From contig CAJNOJ010000119.1 in the NCBI GenBank assembly GCA_905250025.1, positions 186,001 through 250,000 of the forward strand: 64,000 nucleotides of DNA, given 5' to 3'. This DNA comes from Adineta ricciae (lineage: Eukaryota > Rotifera > Eurotatoria > Adinetida > Adinetidae). Made by a program: the position numbers and the translations under genes. The notes under the pieces are model-generated. The model made no database searches and was not told the DNA's origin. It was given only the letters and a program-made list of their open reading frames with translations. Below, piece by piece: positions 1 through 12,597 of this stretch. Every line of letters begins with the position of its first letter. Positions within the stretch are counted from its first letter, which is position 1.

Positions 1-1891
1 TGTGTCTTGGAGTAGATACATTTATTTTCGACGTATGTCAATGATGTTATCATTGAACACCTGTGAGATACTTGCTGAAGACCTAGTAGAAATATTTAAT
101 GGGTTATTCAGTGATCCGAATGAAATTACTTGAGGAACAGTCTTCATTCTTTTCATTTATTCGGCTGAGTGACGTATATTTGAAACTGACGTTTTATAAT
201 ATATATTGAGAGCCGAGACTATCATGTGTTGTATGTTTGCAACCATTGCTCATAATTACGTCGAAGTGTTTCTAGTCCTTTGCATAGAAAGCTTATAAGA
301 TATACGAACAAGGTAAACTCAAATGAGCTTTTCTAGATTAACGATGTAAAGCACTTTCTTTAAGTCTATAACGAGTGACGTGTTCTTTCTATTACAACGC
401 ATTCCTAGTTCTTAAACTCGAGCTTTTTGAGTAATAACTAATTACAATATTCATTCTATTCAAGCAAAAGAATATCGTCATAACTCAGTTTTTATCATAG
501 ACAATTTCCTCGATTGTTTCTAATACGAATAGACTTCACATGTTTTGACACGTGACATATGAATCGTTCTTCTAATCATGTTTTATTCAAAAGAAGACTT
601 TATCATTGAGTATAAATTTTGTTAAACTAACTGAAACAAAGAAACATAAACGTAGATGTTGCATTTCCCTTGGAATGAAAGTGCGATAATTCGTGTATCA
701 CCTTTGATATATTAAAGCAAATTCATGATTCGAATGAATTATTAAATCGCTGTGCTGCGTATGGCATTATTTGTGCGACATTCATGACGAAAGCTGCACT
801 TCGATCGAGGTTTAGTGTAGACGTTTATCGATTAAGTTGTTCGTTTCTTTCGATCAATCGTTCGATGAAAATAGATACGATCATTTTGAGTTCATTTAAG
901 TAGTAGTGAAGAGATATTTTTACCGTAAATTGATCCTCTATTGTATATTTATTTGAGCATTATCTATGCTTCTTTTACAAAGAAACGCGATATTTTAAGA
1001 CGACGAATATTATTAAGAGCGAATACTAAGTAATCTAAATATAACCAGACATACTTAGACGACTTGTCTGTATTGATATATTCAATAGAAATTTTCAATG
1101 GACTTCTCACGCATGATTATTTCAAAATATCGGATCTTTCTCTAATTCAGCACGTGCAATTGAGCACGCAAATCCTGTCTTGGCGTCATGTATCTGAGCT
1201 CTGATCTTCAGAACATCTGATCTGTTCAACTTATTATGGAAATGAGGGACAGAAAAATCAGAATTTTCTACTGATTGGAATGTCGGTGACCTATGATTAC
1301 GGTGAAAGAAATAGAAAACACCTCACGAACGGATATATGACTTTATTGTAATTCACAGTAGATTATAGAAAGTTGCGCCAAATAAGTGGTTACACGCAAA
1401 TGTACCTAAAAGTAGACTCTTATTTTTTTTTAAAAAGCCCAAAATAGTTTAAGTATGAAATTATCATGAATTTTCGATGGAAAAGAAATTTCTGCAAAAA
1501 CGCATTTCCTTTTCGCTTCCTCTCTTATTAGTAAAAAATATTTCGGGAAATAATAGATATTTTATAAACAATCAATGGTTAATTGATGAATTTGCTTAAT
1601 ATAGGAAATACTCGTCCTCGTCAAGAAAACCAGTTCATATCAAAGTTGTCTTCACCTCGAATTTAAATAAATAAAAATTCATATGACGTATTTAGGAATA
1701 ACTTAACGAAGCACGTGCTTAAGTTTGCTCATCAGGGTCTATATTTGAATCTGCTTTTAAAATCTAACTGTCAAAGACAAAGATACTGACATGAAGATAT
1801 AGAATACGACGATTGCTCTTGACTTGTAAATGGTTTTTTAACCTCTGAGTACACAACAACTGTAATGATTTTTATTCTACTTGATATTTAG
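1..1891. other. Non-coding stretch upstream of GPCR exon
   Basis: AT-rich sequence with no convincing exon on either strand. The downstream GPCR exon begins in the middle of TM3, so earlier exons (TM1, TM2) must exist; they are not recognisable here, which suggests that most of this stretch is intron or that the 5' exons lie outside the window. A 12-nt perfect palindrome AAGCACGTGCTT (an E-box core) lies near 1709-1720; its significance is unknown. Confidence 0.5.
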
Positions 1892-3225
1892 GAGCATTTG
1901 ATCGTTTCGTTTACATCCATGCTCATACATCTGCTTCAATATCAACATGGTCAATATGGTGTCGACGCATATCAACCAAAACAGGTTCCAGCATACTTCT
2001 ACTGTTACCTATGATCTTTAGTCTACCAATCGCAATATGTAATTTACTTCATGCTCGTGTCATTCACACGAGATTACACGTGAAAAATTGCGTCGTTCAA
2101 TACACTCATCGGATTTTAATCAGCATTTTATTAATATTTTACATTCTCCCATTGTTATTTGCATTTTTTCTACACGCCAGACTCATCTATTTTATCCGAT
2201 CTAAGCATATCCAACACTATTTGTCAACTAAATCGCATCATTTACAGTCAATGAATCGAAATAATCCAAATGATTCTCAACATGGTAGTCAGAAAAGATC
2301 GCGACCACATAATCCAACTCGTAATAACACCAATGCACAACTATTACCACCGAGAAAATCAATGAAAACAGCGGTTATGTTCAATACAGACACTGTGGGA
2401 AATACTGCTGGTACGTATATGACGACAACAACAGCCGGTCAACCTATTGGACCAAATCATTCATCAAACTCTTCAACAGCCAGTCGCTCATCAAGCGAAG
2501 CTACGTACACATCGATGACGTCTCCAATCATTCTCTATAAAATCAATTTACAAGCAAATGCGAATGCACGACGAACTGTTTTATTACTAATTCTTCTACT
2601 CTCATTTTATGTTCTTTGTTGGGCGCCGTATAACATTTTTGCATGGCGTCATATTTACAATGCAGCAGGAAATTCGAATCAAACTGAACCATTGCTACAC
2701 CGATCATTAGCAATCGATTTCAACTTTACAAATTCATCAATGATGGAAAGTACGCATAGCTCCTTACAACGATTCATATATATTCATCATTCATTATATC
2801 TTCTGTCGATGATGTCGATGTGTTTCAGTTTCATCTTCTACTTTTCTCTAAATAAGCAAGCCCGACACGAATTTTCCTATTTCATCGATTGCCTTTGTCC
2901 GCGATGCACCCGAAAGCTTTCCGATGATCAAAAGAGACAAAAAACACAAACACCCGGGGAAAATATCCGACGTTTACATTACGATGTTCGGTATCAACAT
3001 TATTTTGCACAAAACAACCCGAATTTATTTGTGCAACCAAATGGTAATCAACGTGTGAAAACAATGAGATTCAATACACATCCAGTAATCATCCCACCCA
3101 CATCCCCACCGCTGGATCGACATAAAGCGACAATGCGTTCCAATTCACTTAATCCCAGACGTAAAACTGCAACACAACAGCGAGCGTCTCATCCTTACGG
3201 ACATTGTATTGAACGTCGTTCATGA
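1892..3225 (+). CDS. Rhodopsin-family 7TM receptor (GPCR), 3' terminal exon
   Basis: This exon encodes the C-terminal two thirds of a class A G-protein-coupled receptor of the plasma membrane, probably for a peptide or small ligand. It opens after an AG acceptor at 1890-1891. The first codons give GAFDRFVYIH, the DRY-type motif at the end of TM3 (here DRF). TM4 and a strongly hydrophobic TM5 follow, then a long Ser/Thr/Asn-rich third intracellular loop of roughly 120 residues. TM6 carries CWAPYN (the CWxP motif), and TM7 is followed by a basic tail. The usual NPxxY of TM7 reads FSFIFY, so both N and P are missing, although NKQAR follows as in other receptors. TM1 and TM2 are not in this exon. 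The ligand cannot be told from sequence. The gene converges on the minus-strand gene that ends 113 nt downstream. Confidence 0.85.
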
Positions 3226-3338
3226 AACTATGTTTGTTGTTAATTTATTATTGTTTTTTCGGTAGAAAAAGACAAGAAAATGTGAGAAAAGTCAAATTTG
3301 AATTGTTAGGATTTAGAGTTTGTGATCTGTTACGAATA

Positions 3339-4509
3339 TTAATACCAATCGGGATGAATAAAAAAGTACTCTGGATAGACTTTTTTCGTGTAGTTGAAAA
3401 ATGATGAACGATTATTTTCGGGACGTACAGTTGGTTCCATATCTTCTCGAGGATTAATAACACGCCATGTTTGAGATAAATAGCGGCGATTAACTTTATT
3501 ATTTTCCTCATTTTCAGTCGTCTCTTCTTTCTGTTCGTTTTCTGCCGGTTTGTCTAATGATGTAACGGATCGTCTAGTATATTTTTCGATTTTTCGATTC
3601 GGCTTCGCTCCATTCACATCCGGTAACGCACCATTGATAGACAACGTCGATGTCTGAATACCTTTCTCTTGTACTGAAGTTGCCGGGCGGAAACTAGAAG
3701 GCAGAAATCTACTTTATCAAACTTCTAGTCCACAAGGTCCCTGTTATGATTTTGAAAACATCCTGAATCATCAATCACTCCAGTCTGAGTCAATAATGCA
3801 AAGAAATATATGTATATATATATTTTTTTCTATTTATTGACCGGATCGTATGTGTGTTGACTGCGTATATTTTCAATGGTTTCAAATGAATTATTCGGCG
3901 CGGAAGAAAACTTTGTATACGATTATAATTACCTTTCTAGTGATTCGAGAATTTCACCAAGATCGCGTTTCGATGCTCGACTCTCGCGTCCGTGATTACT
4001 TCTTGATCGTCGCTGAGCAGATTGATTAGGCGATTGAGCAACCGCAGTGGATAAACGACTAGATAATCGAGTCGCGGGCGATTTCTGACGACGTTCAACT
4101 GCTGTTCGTTCGTCTTTTTTCGTACATTTATCGTCAGCATCATAAAGTGTATTGAGAAAACTAAATACTGCTCGGCGATCTAAGATACAAAAGCAGATTC
4201 TTCAACAATTTCGACTCGGTATTGATCTACCATCGAAGGAATGAGTAGTAAACCATGATTCGACGGATTGTTTCGGCCAGAGTTTTTGTTTCAATTCATA
4301 TTTATGACGATTCGATCTGATCGGCGAGATATTCTGCGATGAATACGGCACAACACCCGGTTTGTGTATCGATAATGGCCGATTCTGACATATATCCAAT
4401 TGACTACGAGACTAAAGAAATAAAAGAATGTAGAAGTTTTCTTTCGTAACCTACCTTCTCATTTGTAAATCTCAACTGACTTATAATGGTATCGACTTAC
4501 TCGATTCAT
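3339..4509 (-). CDS. Unrecognised 263-aa protein with weak EF-hand-like segment
   Basis: I do not recognise this gene. Four exons join in phase: 4501-4509 (M-N-R), 4231-4411, 3933-4179 and 3339-3693, with introns of 89, 51 and 239 nt, giving 263 residues. The N-terminal third is basic with conserved-looking aromatics. Residues around exon 2/3 read FSFLNTLYDADDKC, which loosely resembles an EF-hand loop, but the calcium ligands are incomplete. The middle is Ser/Arg-rich and low in complexity, followed by a Glu/Asn-rich stretch. The C-terminus is aromatic and Pro-rich and ends in HPDWY, a style seen in axonemal or microtubule-associated proteins; that is only an impression. The reading frame was chosen over competing frames because splice phases agree at all three junctions. 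Confidence 0.65.
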
Positions 4510-4997
4510 ATTTTGAAAAGTTGCGATAATGATGTTAGTTGAAGACAAATAATAATAACAACAAAACAAGAGAATGAAGTCGTGTTACTTCTCACACTTT
4601 GATCGGTTTTGATGTCTTGAAATGAGAAGAAAAATAGGCAACAATTCTCTGTCAACAAGATCAAACAGAGAGAGAACGAATCAAGACAAATTTCTTACAC
4701 CGGATGTATACATGTGTGTATCTTAGCGACTTGATTTCATTTATTTTCTAGTTTAAAAGGAAACTATTAAACGAGAAAACAATTTCCAGTCTGTCAAATC
4801 AAATTTTCATGGATGTTTATCGTTGCCGATGTAATCGATAAAAGTTATTTTTCTCGTGCTCATTCAGCACAATTGTCGAAACACATCGATTGATCAATAT
4901 GTAGAAGATTCTTTTATTCGAAAAGTAATAGCGAGCCAAAAGAAAAATAGTTAAGCAAGAAAAACAAACGTTCTTGGTTCATCACGTATTCAAAGTT
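4510..4997. other. Intergenic, 488 nt
   Basis: This lies between the ATG of the unrecognised gene and the stop of the ZNF706 homologue, both on the minus strand. It is AT-rich with pyrimidine tracts. No gene, repeat or clear promoter motif is seen. Confidence 0.5.
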
Positions 4998-5318
4998 TTA
5001 AACATCCTTCAACTCAGCTGGCAGTTCATTTTTCGGATGTTTACTTTCAAAATGTTGTTTGTAGGTCTTTGGATCACCCATTTGAGACTACGAAAGATAA
5101 TCCGATGAAAAATTTGAAAAGAAAAACTCTCTTTGACTTACTTTGCAGACCGGACATTGATAAGTTAAGCCAGCAGCTAAATAAGAAAATGAGAATGGCG
5201 TTTGTCTAAAGATAGTTCTTTTTTTACCAGCAGTGCCTTTTTGTGTTGTTGGTTTGTTGCCAGCACCATTTTTTTCATTACGTTGTCGTGCTAATTCTTT
5301 TTGGTGTCCTCGAGCCAT
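4998..5318 (-). CDS. ZNF706: ZNF706-like small zinc finger protein
   Basis: This 71-residue protein matches the vertebrate zinc finger protein 706 along its whole length. Exons are 5228-5318, 5142-5176 and 4998-5087, with introns of 51 and 54 nt in consistent phase. It opens MARGHQKELARQRNEKN, the SERF/4F5-type basic start. A single C2H2 finger follows, with CPVCK and then HFESKH, and the tail is PKNELPAEL. ZNF706 is a small nuclear protein reported to affect translation or transcription in stem-cell exit and, through its SERF-like part, protein aggregation. A 35-nt middle exon carries the first Cys pair of the finger. The unknown gene at 5423-5761 lies only 104 nt upstream on the same strand, with a pyrimidine-rich AG site between them. 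Confidence 0.95.
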
Positions 5319-5422
5319 TTGATTTTGTAAGTTTGAAGAGAGAGAGTGTGTTTTATCTAAAACAACAACATCTATTTTATTATGCAATGTACAATACAAA
5401 GAAAAAGAAATGAAAATGTTTA

Positions 5423-5761
5423 TCATTGATGAACGTGAATATGAATTGTTGGTCTAATAATTCGTACTCCTCTACGATGGTGTGTTCGTCGACGAAAAGT
5501 AGGTCGCGAGTGTCTATCAAGACCCGAATTTAATCGTCGATGATGCTCGCGAGTCGTCGGATTTGCCATCAGTGTATTTACATATTCGTAAACAGTCTCA
5601 TTCTGAGCAATTGATCTGATGAATGGCAGGTCAAGGATTGACATGGTCGAACGGAGGAAATTGCGAAATGTTCGCCATCTCGAAGTTGGTGCTTGGGTTT
5701 CATTTCGATTTAGCAATGTGTTGGTTACAGTGTAAATACCATTAAGTAAAAGACGCAACAT
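5423..5761 (-). CDS. Hypothetical 112-aa basic protein
   Basis: A single open frame from an ATG at 5761 (an in-frame GTG lies three codons earlier) to a stop at 5423. The first 20 residues (MLRLLLNGIYTVTNTLLNRN) are amphipathic and slightly hydrophobic, which might be a mitochondrial targeting helix. The middle is mixed, and the last 40 residues are rich in Arg and His (HHRRL, FRRRTHHRRG, HIHVHQ at the end). No family is recognised. It sits between RPAP1 and the ZNF706 homologue, all on the minus strand with gaps of 262 and 104 nt. Support is length and codon-like composition only, so it may be a chance frame or a rapidly evolving gene. Confidence 0.45.
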   Translation of the reverse strand: MLRLLLNGIYTVTNTLLNRNETQAPTSRWRTFRNFLRSTMSILDLPFIRSIAQNETVYEYVNTLMANPTTREHHRRLNSGLDRHSRPTFRRRTHHRRGVRIIRPTIHIHVHQ

Positions 5762-5959
5762 AGTGTACACAGGTTGAAATTACGAAATGATTCACAGAAA
5801 GATTAGAGCATGACTTTACTTTGAAAGTTCGACTTCTGATCGTCCATAGTGACTTACATGAAGTGAAGTAAATAAATATTTATTTCTTATTCGACTATAC
5901 TGAATGATCGACAGAGGGCGACACATTCTAATGGCTTAGTTCGATCATGTGAACACATG

Positions 5960-5967
5960 TGACGTCA
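5960..5967. promoter_or_regulatory. CRE-like octamer TGACGTCA
   Basis: A perfect palindromic CREB/ATF binding octamer about 200 nt upstream of the 112-residue gene and just past the RPAP1 stop. One occurrence of eight bases could be chance. Confidence 0.3.
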
Positions 5968-6023
5968 AAAGAAAGATATATATCTTTATTATCGAAAGAA
6001 AAGAAAATAAATGTAAAACAAAA

Positions 6024-9000
6024 TCACTGCAAAAGTTTTTGTAACCAATGAACTCGAATCGAGGGTAAAGTGGCAAATACCACCGGTCCTTCACGTGAAA
6101 ACGTTTTGTAATTGACCAGTTCATCGTGTAATATCTAAAAAAAAGAGTGAATTAATGCAAAACATTTCATTTTGTATTGAAATAACCTTGTCATTTGTTG
6201 AAATCGATTGAATAGTTTTCATGATTGTTCGTTGCAAATTGAACTGTTCCGTTCGTGTTTGATCAAATAGAAAACCATTCAAATGATGCACCGCGATCAT
6301 GTATAAAAATGGTTGAATCGACTTTTGAATCGTTCCATTCAATAACACTTGAGCATAATAACGAAGAATTTCCAAATCATTTTCATACGGAGCAAAGAAA
6401 TGTTCTAATGGAAATAAAATCTAAAATCATCACAGTGATCATTAGTCAAATACAGAGACAGACAATGTTACTTGATCAGGTTTGAGACGAAGGTATCTTA
6501 ACACCGTCGAATGTTCAATCCAAACTTGTTTTCGTAGTTGAATATCATAGATTTGTTGTAAAGGAACGAGAAGATAGTTAGAATAGAGAATATCACCGAA
6601 TGAACATGCTTCGTATTGATCGACAAGTGTACGATAACTAAGTAAAGCGATTTTCGTTTCGAAAACATGGCAAAAAATGACTTACAAGTCGAAGAATGTC
6701 ATTAGAGATTGAACGTTACTTTTGGTTTCGAGTTTTTGTAACAAATTTTGTTCGTTGAAACATTTGAGAAATGCTACTAAGTAATCAGCGATGTTTTTCT
6801 CGAGAAAAGTATCCGAACCAAGTAGATAGATTCCTGCAATCATCGAGAATCGTGTTGTTCTATTCAACGTTTTGTATAAAATTAACGAATGTTTCATTTC
6901 TAAGATATAAACAAAACGCAACGAGTTCAAAATCAATTCCAATCGTTGATTCTCATCGGCAATTGTCAGAACATTTGTATAAAGCGATGAAAGTAAACCA
7001 TACGGCCATGTTATGTCCAGTAACGTATGGGAATAATGAATGTTTAGTTTTAATAAGTCATCCGATTGAAAGAGGTTTCCGAAATGAATATCACAGATGT
7101 TTAGATCAACTGACGAACGATTTATGTGAAGAATGTTTTTGTAATAAGTGTACAAAGATGGAAGATGTTCAATAGCACGTTCGTAGAGTAGCGTGCGTTG
7201 AGATGAAGAGAGAGTTATTGATTGATTCGAAGCTAAATGAAGAGATTCGTTTGTGATTAATGATAAATCAGCCAATTCAGTTTCATTGGATCTGAAAGAA
7301 GAAAATGAAATTGTCTTTGTTAACGAAAATCTCGACAATGCGATGATTGGAATTACCTTTTCCAGTAGGATAGATCGAAGAAAATCAGTTTGAATGTTTC
7401 CTGAGCGAGAAAATGATAACCTTTCAAAAGGGATGGTAGTAATGCAAGTAAGATTTCGTAGTAAATCGATGGTAGATCTTGATCTGATTTCTGAAAAAGT
7501 GAAGAATTTGTTTTCTCAATTGAGAAAAGCAATGGATTTACCTCTTGGTAAAGAATTTGAACAAATTGAAATAGAAAAACATGTTCGAATTGTTCAAACC
7601 AAGGAACTTTCCGTATCGAATTCGATGTTAATTTATTCAACATTTTCTTAACATAAACCACAATTTCACTGTTCTTCGTCAACATTAGTTCAGTGATAAA
7701 TTTCTTCGAGCTCGGTAGAGATTTATCGATTTGATAGATGATATTGGTCAAGCGTAAGAGAGCATTGAGGAAACCGAATGATGAAATATTCGTTTGAGTC
7801 AATGTTGGAAGATTTCGAGTTGAATTTGTCGGAAGTGTTGCCGTACTGAGAAGTAAATTCTACAAACATTTTGTTTTTCTCAAATAGAAGATTATTTACG
7901 TTAATTTGACAGTTTCAATTAGTTTGTTAATGGATGTCGATCGCAAAAGTGGTTCAAGAAATTGAACACGAATTTGTTGCACTTTTAATGGAAGATCTAA
8001 CAGATTGATTGTCTAAAATAAGCTGATAGAAATGAAATTCTTATCCGCTGCACAAACCAGTAATTGTTGACCGATGAGAAACGACGATAAACACGATAAA
8101 CCAACTGTTCGAAGTGCATCGAGATCGATCTAAACGAAACCGAATCGGATTTCCAAGAATCAAAACTTCGTTCTATTAAAAAAACCTCTTCGTCAGTTTC
8201 GATTAGAGTTTGTTTTTCAACTGTTAGAATAATATCGAAGAGGCCGTCGATGTGTGACCAATTGATCGCATTGGATTCTCCTTCCGATGAGTTTCTATTG
8301 AAAATTTCGCATCTAGAATTCATAGTTTTAGCTCATTATTTCACTTACCGATGTTTCATGATAAATTTTGTAATATGAATAATCAGTGCATCAAACAGAG
8401 CAATCAATTGAACTAATAATTGACTGATCATCATATTCGGCATTTGTTGAATACATGTTCGACAGAATGGAAGAATAACTGTAGGAATTAATGAACTATC
8501 CAAAGAAATGAATTTCATAGATTTCATAACAAATCAATACTGTAAATACCCGAATTCATCGGCCAGCTGACCTTGCAGAATGAACACCCGCCAAAGTGAA
8601 AAGAGTTCCGCAAGTGCTTGATTATCTTCAGAAGATAACGAACGACTACAACACAATTCATACGAACATGTGTAGAATGTCGTTTTTGTTCACTTACTTC
8701 ATTGCAGCAACTAGATGATTTCCTAAACGTTTATGTAACTCGTAACGATGGATCAGATTGTAAGTGAGAGTGCTTCCATGATTCGCTAGTACTCGACAGA
8801 ATTTCAATGCTTCCGGTAACAAATGTCCATATACATGGCCTTCATCTAAATGAATAATAGATCAGATGAGATGCGAATTGAAATTTACCATTTGGTATTG
8901 CGAATTCCGGAATGAATTCTTGAACAATGAAATCCATTAATTGCTTTTCTTCGAAAATCTATTTAGAAACAATATTACTAAACTGTTCTGTTAATCCAAC

Positions 9001-10831
9001 GATACTCACTTGATGAGCACAAGTCATGGAATGTCTGGCCATGCGGATGAGAATATGAAAAATATTCTTTACTGTGATTGTGCTTGTCAATGCTGGTAAC
9101 AATTTCATTCCATTCAATAAATAAACCGACCGTTTCAATATATTCATTCGGAATAAACATTTGACTAGATCTTGTTCTAAGATTTCCACGTCGGTTAAAT
9201 CTGATTCGGACTTTTTTTCACCTAGTTCAATCTCCGCTGGTGTCAAACTCGGTTCGTAATATCCACATGGCCAATGGGTTGTTCGGGAAAGGATTTCCTA
9301 AGAACATGATAAAACTTTTTCTCCCAAAAAACTCTGTTTTTCTCTTCAATTTCATACTTCATCTTTTCGCGGTGCAATTAAGTTCGCTAAGCATTCAACT
9401 GCAACCATATAGATCGCTTCTATCTGCTCATCCATGGCCCAGCGTATGAGAAAAACAATGCCCGCTTCGAGTAATTTCTGTATTAATGGTAATTGAAGGT
9501 CAAGATCGTAGACACCGGTATGCGCCTAGACGAAAATCAATCGAATCGAATCAAATTGAAAAAGAAACTCACTTGACGAATGATATTCGCCAATGTTTGA
9601 AGTGCAATAACACGTTGTTGCAGAACAGCTGAACGAGAAAGATGAAATAATTCTTCCAATGTATACCCTGCTGCTTCTGGTTCTTCTCCATGATGATGAA
9701 GAGCAGCCGTCACTGAAATATCAGCAGTACGTGACATCAAATTGCCTTTGAAATCAAATCGAGCTGGCACTCCATCTGGATTCTAAATGAAAGGCTTTGT
9801 TCAGCAACTGAGACCACTCGAAATCTTACAGAGTCATCTGGCGCTCGTTGAGCTGATGGCGTTGGTAAATCTTTCATCCATTCTAATTTTTCATACTCAA
9901 CTTTGTCCATATGAAGCCAACGCGAATCAGTTTCGACTGGTACTGCTGTCGATTTTTGATTCTCGATATCCATTGGTTGTGCAGTGGATGCTGAGGGTCG
10001 ATAGATAAGTCCTTCGCCCTCTTGTTTGGTTCGTTTTCGAATGAATGCAATTAATTTCGGATCTAGAAGAACATAGATTTAATGATATTCTTCTTCGAAA
10101 TATTTTCGATTTTACCTAATGATTTCAATAGTTTTTCTTTTTCTTCGAGAATTTCTTTTTCATTCATTGAATTTAATCGTTCGACATTTTCGTTATGAAT
10201 ACGTTGAAGTTCTCGTTCACCAGTCACTTCTCCAAGTCCACAACCAGTTAAAAGTTTCGAGTGTGACATTTTCTCATTTTGCACCGGTGTCTTCTTTTCT
10301 TCTAATTCTCTGCAAGCTTTCAATTTTCCGTCACGATACATCTGCTTGGCAAACATCGACGCTTTCTTTACATTTGGTACTGTGATTTTCTAACAGACAA
10401 AAAGACTTGTTTGTGATGTTTCGAAATCAAAACAAGCGTTTACTTCTAAATCGTCTTCATTTCCACGATATTTCGCTTGTGGAAATGAATCATTGATGGG
10501 TTTTGGTAATTGAATCGGCGTTGAACTAACATCTCGTTCCTAAAAAACTTCACGGGTGAAATAGAAATGTTCGGCTTTCATACGGAATTTTCCTTACGAC
10601 AATCATTGGTCTCATAACTGTGGTTTCAGTAAGATCAATGTTGGATGTCTTGCGTTTTTTATCCTCATTTTCAGTCGACTGCTGGCGTTTGATTTTTGGC
10701 TCTCGAATAACTTGAGCGGACGGCTGAAGATTCGAGCGTTGAAAGAGCTCTTGATAATTCAACATTTCATCTTCATCATCGTCGCTAACACCAAATTTCG
10801 GTTTCGGACGAACTTGTAAATCGTTATTCAT
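6024..10831 (-). CDS. RPAP1: RNA polymerase II-associated protein 1
   Basis: Many short exons (15 or more) run from the ATG at 10831 to a stop at 6024 and encode an estimated 1,300 residues, close to the length of human RPAP1. RPAP1 helps assemble and import RNA polymerase II and connects it with Mediator. The acidic N-terminus carries VRPKPKFGVSDDDEDE. The conserved RPAP1-N block follows (around 10070-10260) with IHNENVERLNSMNEKEILEE. The RPAP1-C block (around 9540-9900) has RFDFKGN and LEELFHLSRS, followed by alpha-helical, HEAT/ARM-like Leu-rich sequence to the end. The first intron (58 nt) starts after TTVMRPMIV. The C-terminal exon ends GPVVFATLPS...LQKLLQ. The start is shared with a divergent promoter region: TXNDC17 begins 297 nt away on the other strand. 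Not every exon boundary was resolved. Confidence 0.9.
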
Positions 10832-11127
10832 TTTGTTTCAAATGAAAAAACCTAAACGAGAGTATTGCATATATAGATTGACATCCGACAGGGAAAAAGA
10901 TTAACCAATCAAAACTTAGATAGCATTCACATCGACTGTTCTGCACCGAAATTCCAACACATGAGTACGACAAAATTGAGATAATATACTTTTAATTGAA
11001 GAATAGATATTCATTGCAAAATAATGCATAGATATACACTTGTGAACGTACTGAGGTATCTACAGCTAAATGGATTTCATTAAGAGAAATGAACAGATTC
11101 TCAGTACTCGTAAAGTGAACGTTCTAG
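10832..11127. promoter_or_regulatory. Divergent intergenic region RPAP1 / TXNDC17
   Basis: This 296-nt gap separates two divergent start codons, so it must contain both promoters and 5' UTRs. It is AT-rich, with TATATA near 10871. No clear initiator or factor site can be assigned. Confidence 0.5.
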
Positions 11128-11684
11128 ATGGAATCATCTGATAAATATTTACAAGTGAATAGTTACGATGAATTGAAAAACCTTGTGAAAACGATCGGGA
11201 AAGATAAACGCATCTTTGTATTGTTCTATGGTGCTAAAGACAATCAAGGACACAGTTGGTATATACAAATCAACATGCTTCGATTTAAATCGATTCTCAT
11301 TTTGATGTGTATTTCAGGTGTTCAGATTGTAATTTCGTAGAGAAATCAGTAGTAAAAATGGTTCTATGGTTATTGCCATCGAATGGAATTTTCATCGAAT
11401 GTTCCGTCGGTGATCGAGCAAGGTAAAAATATACGATTGATGAAAGCATTCAAATGAAATTTTCAGTCTCTAGTTGGAAAGATTCGAATTGTTCGTTTCG
11501 GAAAGATCCACAACTTCGCTTAACAACTATTCCAACATTAGTCGAATGGGGAACGGTGTGAAACCATTTTCGCGATTAAAAAAAAGCCATTTGTGTTTTT
11601 CGAACATGTATTTAGAGTAAACGGCTCTCAGAAAATCAACTACTTGATTCGGATATGATTCAAATTCTTTTTGAAGAAGACTAA
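11128..11684 (+). CDS. TXNDC17: Thioredoxin domain-containing protein 17 homologue
   Basis: Four exons (11128-11258, 11318-11422, 11474-11555, 11616-11684) join in phase to 128 residues, the usual family length. TXNDC17/TRP14 is a small cytosolic oxidoreductase that reduces cystine and S-nitrosothiols. The active site is built across the first splice junction: HSW then CSDC, matching the WCPDC motif of the vertebrate protein. Downstream landmarks also match: the SWKD block, the TTIPTLVEWGT segment with the cis-proline loop, and the Leu-rich C-terminus ending LFEED. Introns are 51-60 nt. The third exon acceptor must be the AG at 11472-11473, because the AG seven bases earlier would create a stop codon. 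Confidence 0.95.
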
Positions 11685-12597
11685 AACAGAATAAATACCT
11701 TCATTAAATCTCGCAGGCAAACGTCTGCCGCTCCATACAAATCTCTGTTACATTCATTGAATTATTCACTGTTAGAATCCAACAATAAATCATTGGAAAT
11801 AAGAATTATCTCTGTCGATCTTATCTATTCAAGATTGATGACTTGATTTTTCTTTTTTTTTCTTTATCACGAACGATCTCACATTTCGAAACATACAATT
11901 TCATGTATGATATGCAAACAGAAAACATATGCAGCTAAAGACATCCGTTAGGATTGATAATCGTTCTGAAGAAATCAACACGAAGATTCATCGCTAATTG
12001 AATTAAACAAAAAAAGATTTACACTTCGATCATTTATCATGATTATCAAAGATGACAAAATTGCAACTGCATTTCCAATTCAAAATCGATCATTTCTACG
12101 TCTGTCGAATACTTCTCTGCGGTTTTTCACTTCATATGTATAGAAAAAAAAAAGAATAACAATACATGGGCAGCGAACAAACAAAATACATTTCTTGTAT
12201 TAGCCTGTTGATTGACAAGTTCTTCTCTACTGTATTAACTTACACGTCATGAATACAACCTGACAGTTTCCTTCTTTTTCTTATCACGGGTGTCAATTTT
12301 GGACATTGTACATCATTAACATTGACGATAAAGATGAAATGGTATACAGTAGAAAGCTGAAAACGAAGGGCAAACTAAAATACCATTACTAATTTTGACT
12401 TCTCTGTCTCTCTATGTTGTCAGTCAGTTAAGCTGAGACAGGTCTTATATATTTCCAGTTTTTTTGCACCAGACATGTCTATTTAAGTCTGAGAAGGGTA
12501 TTCGCTATATTAGTATGGATATCATAGAAGTCCAGATGATTCTTTTATTTTGATTGCAAAGATTTGAGCAGATGTCAAAGGAATTCATTTATTTAGA
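11685..12597. other. Intergenic, TXNDC17 to LIM gene
   Basis: AT-rich sequence with long A and T runs. A pyrimidine-rich stretch ends in an AG at 12595-12596, directly before the LIM gene ATG, so the 3' part may be a 5'-UTR intron or a trans-splice acceptor. Nothing else is seen. Confidence 0.45.

Noticed and set aside
6771-7175. 134-codon plus-strand frame
   Set aside because: It is antisense to RPAP1 coding exons; a shadow frame.
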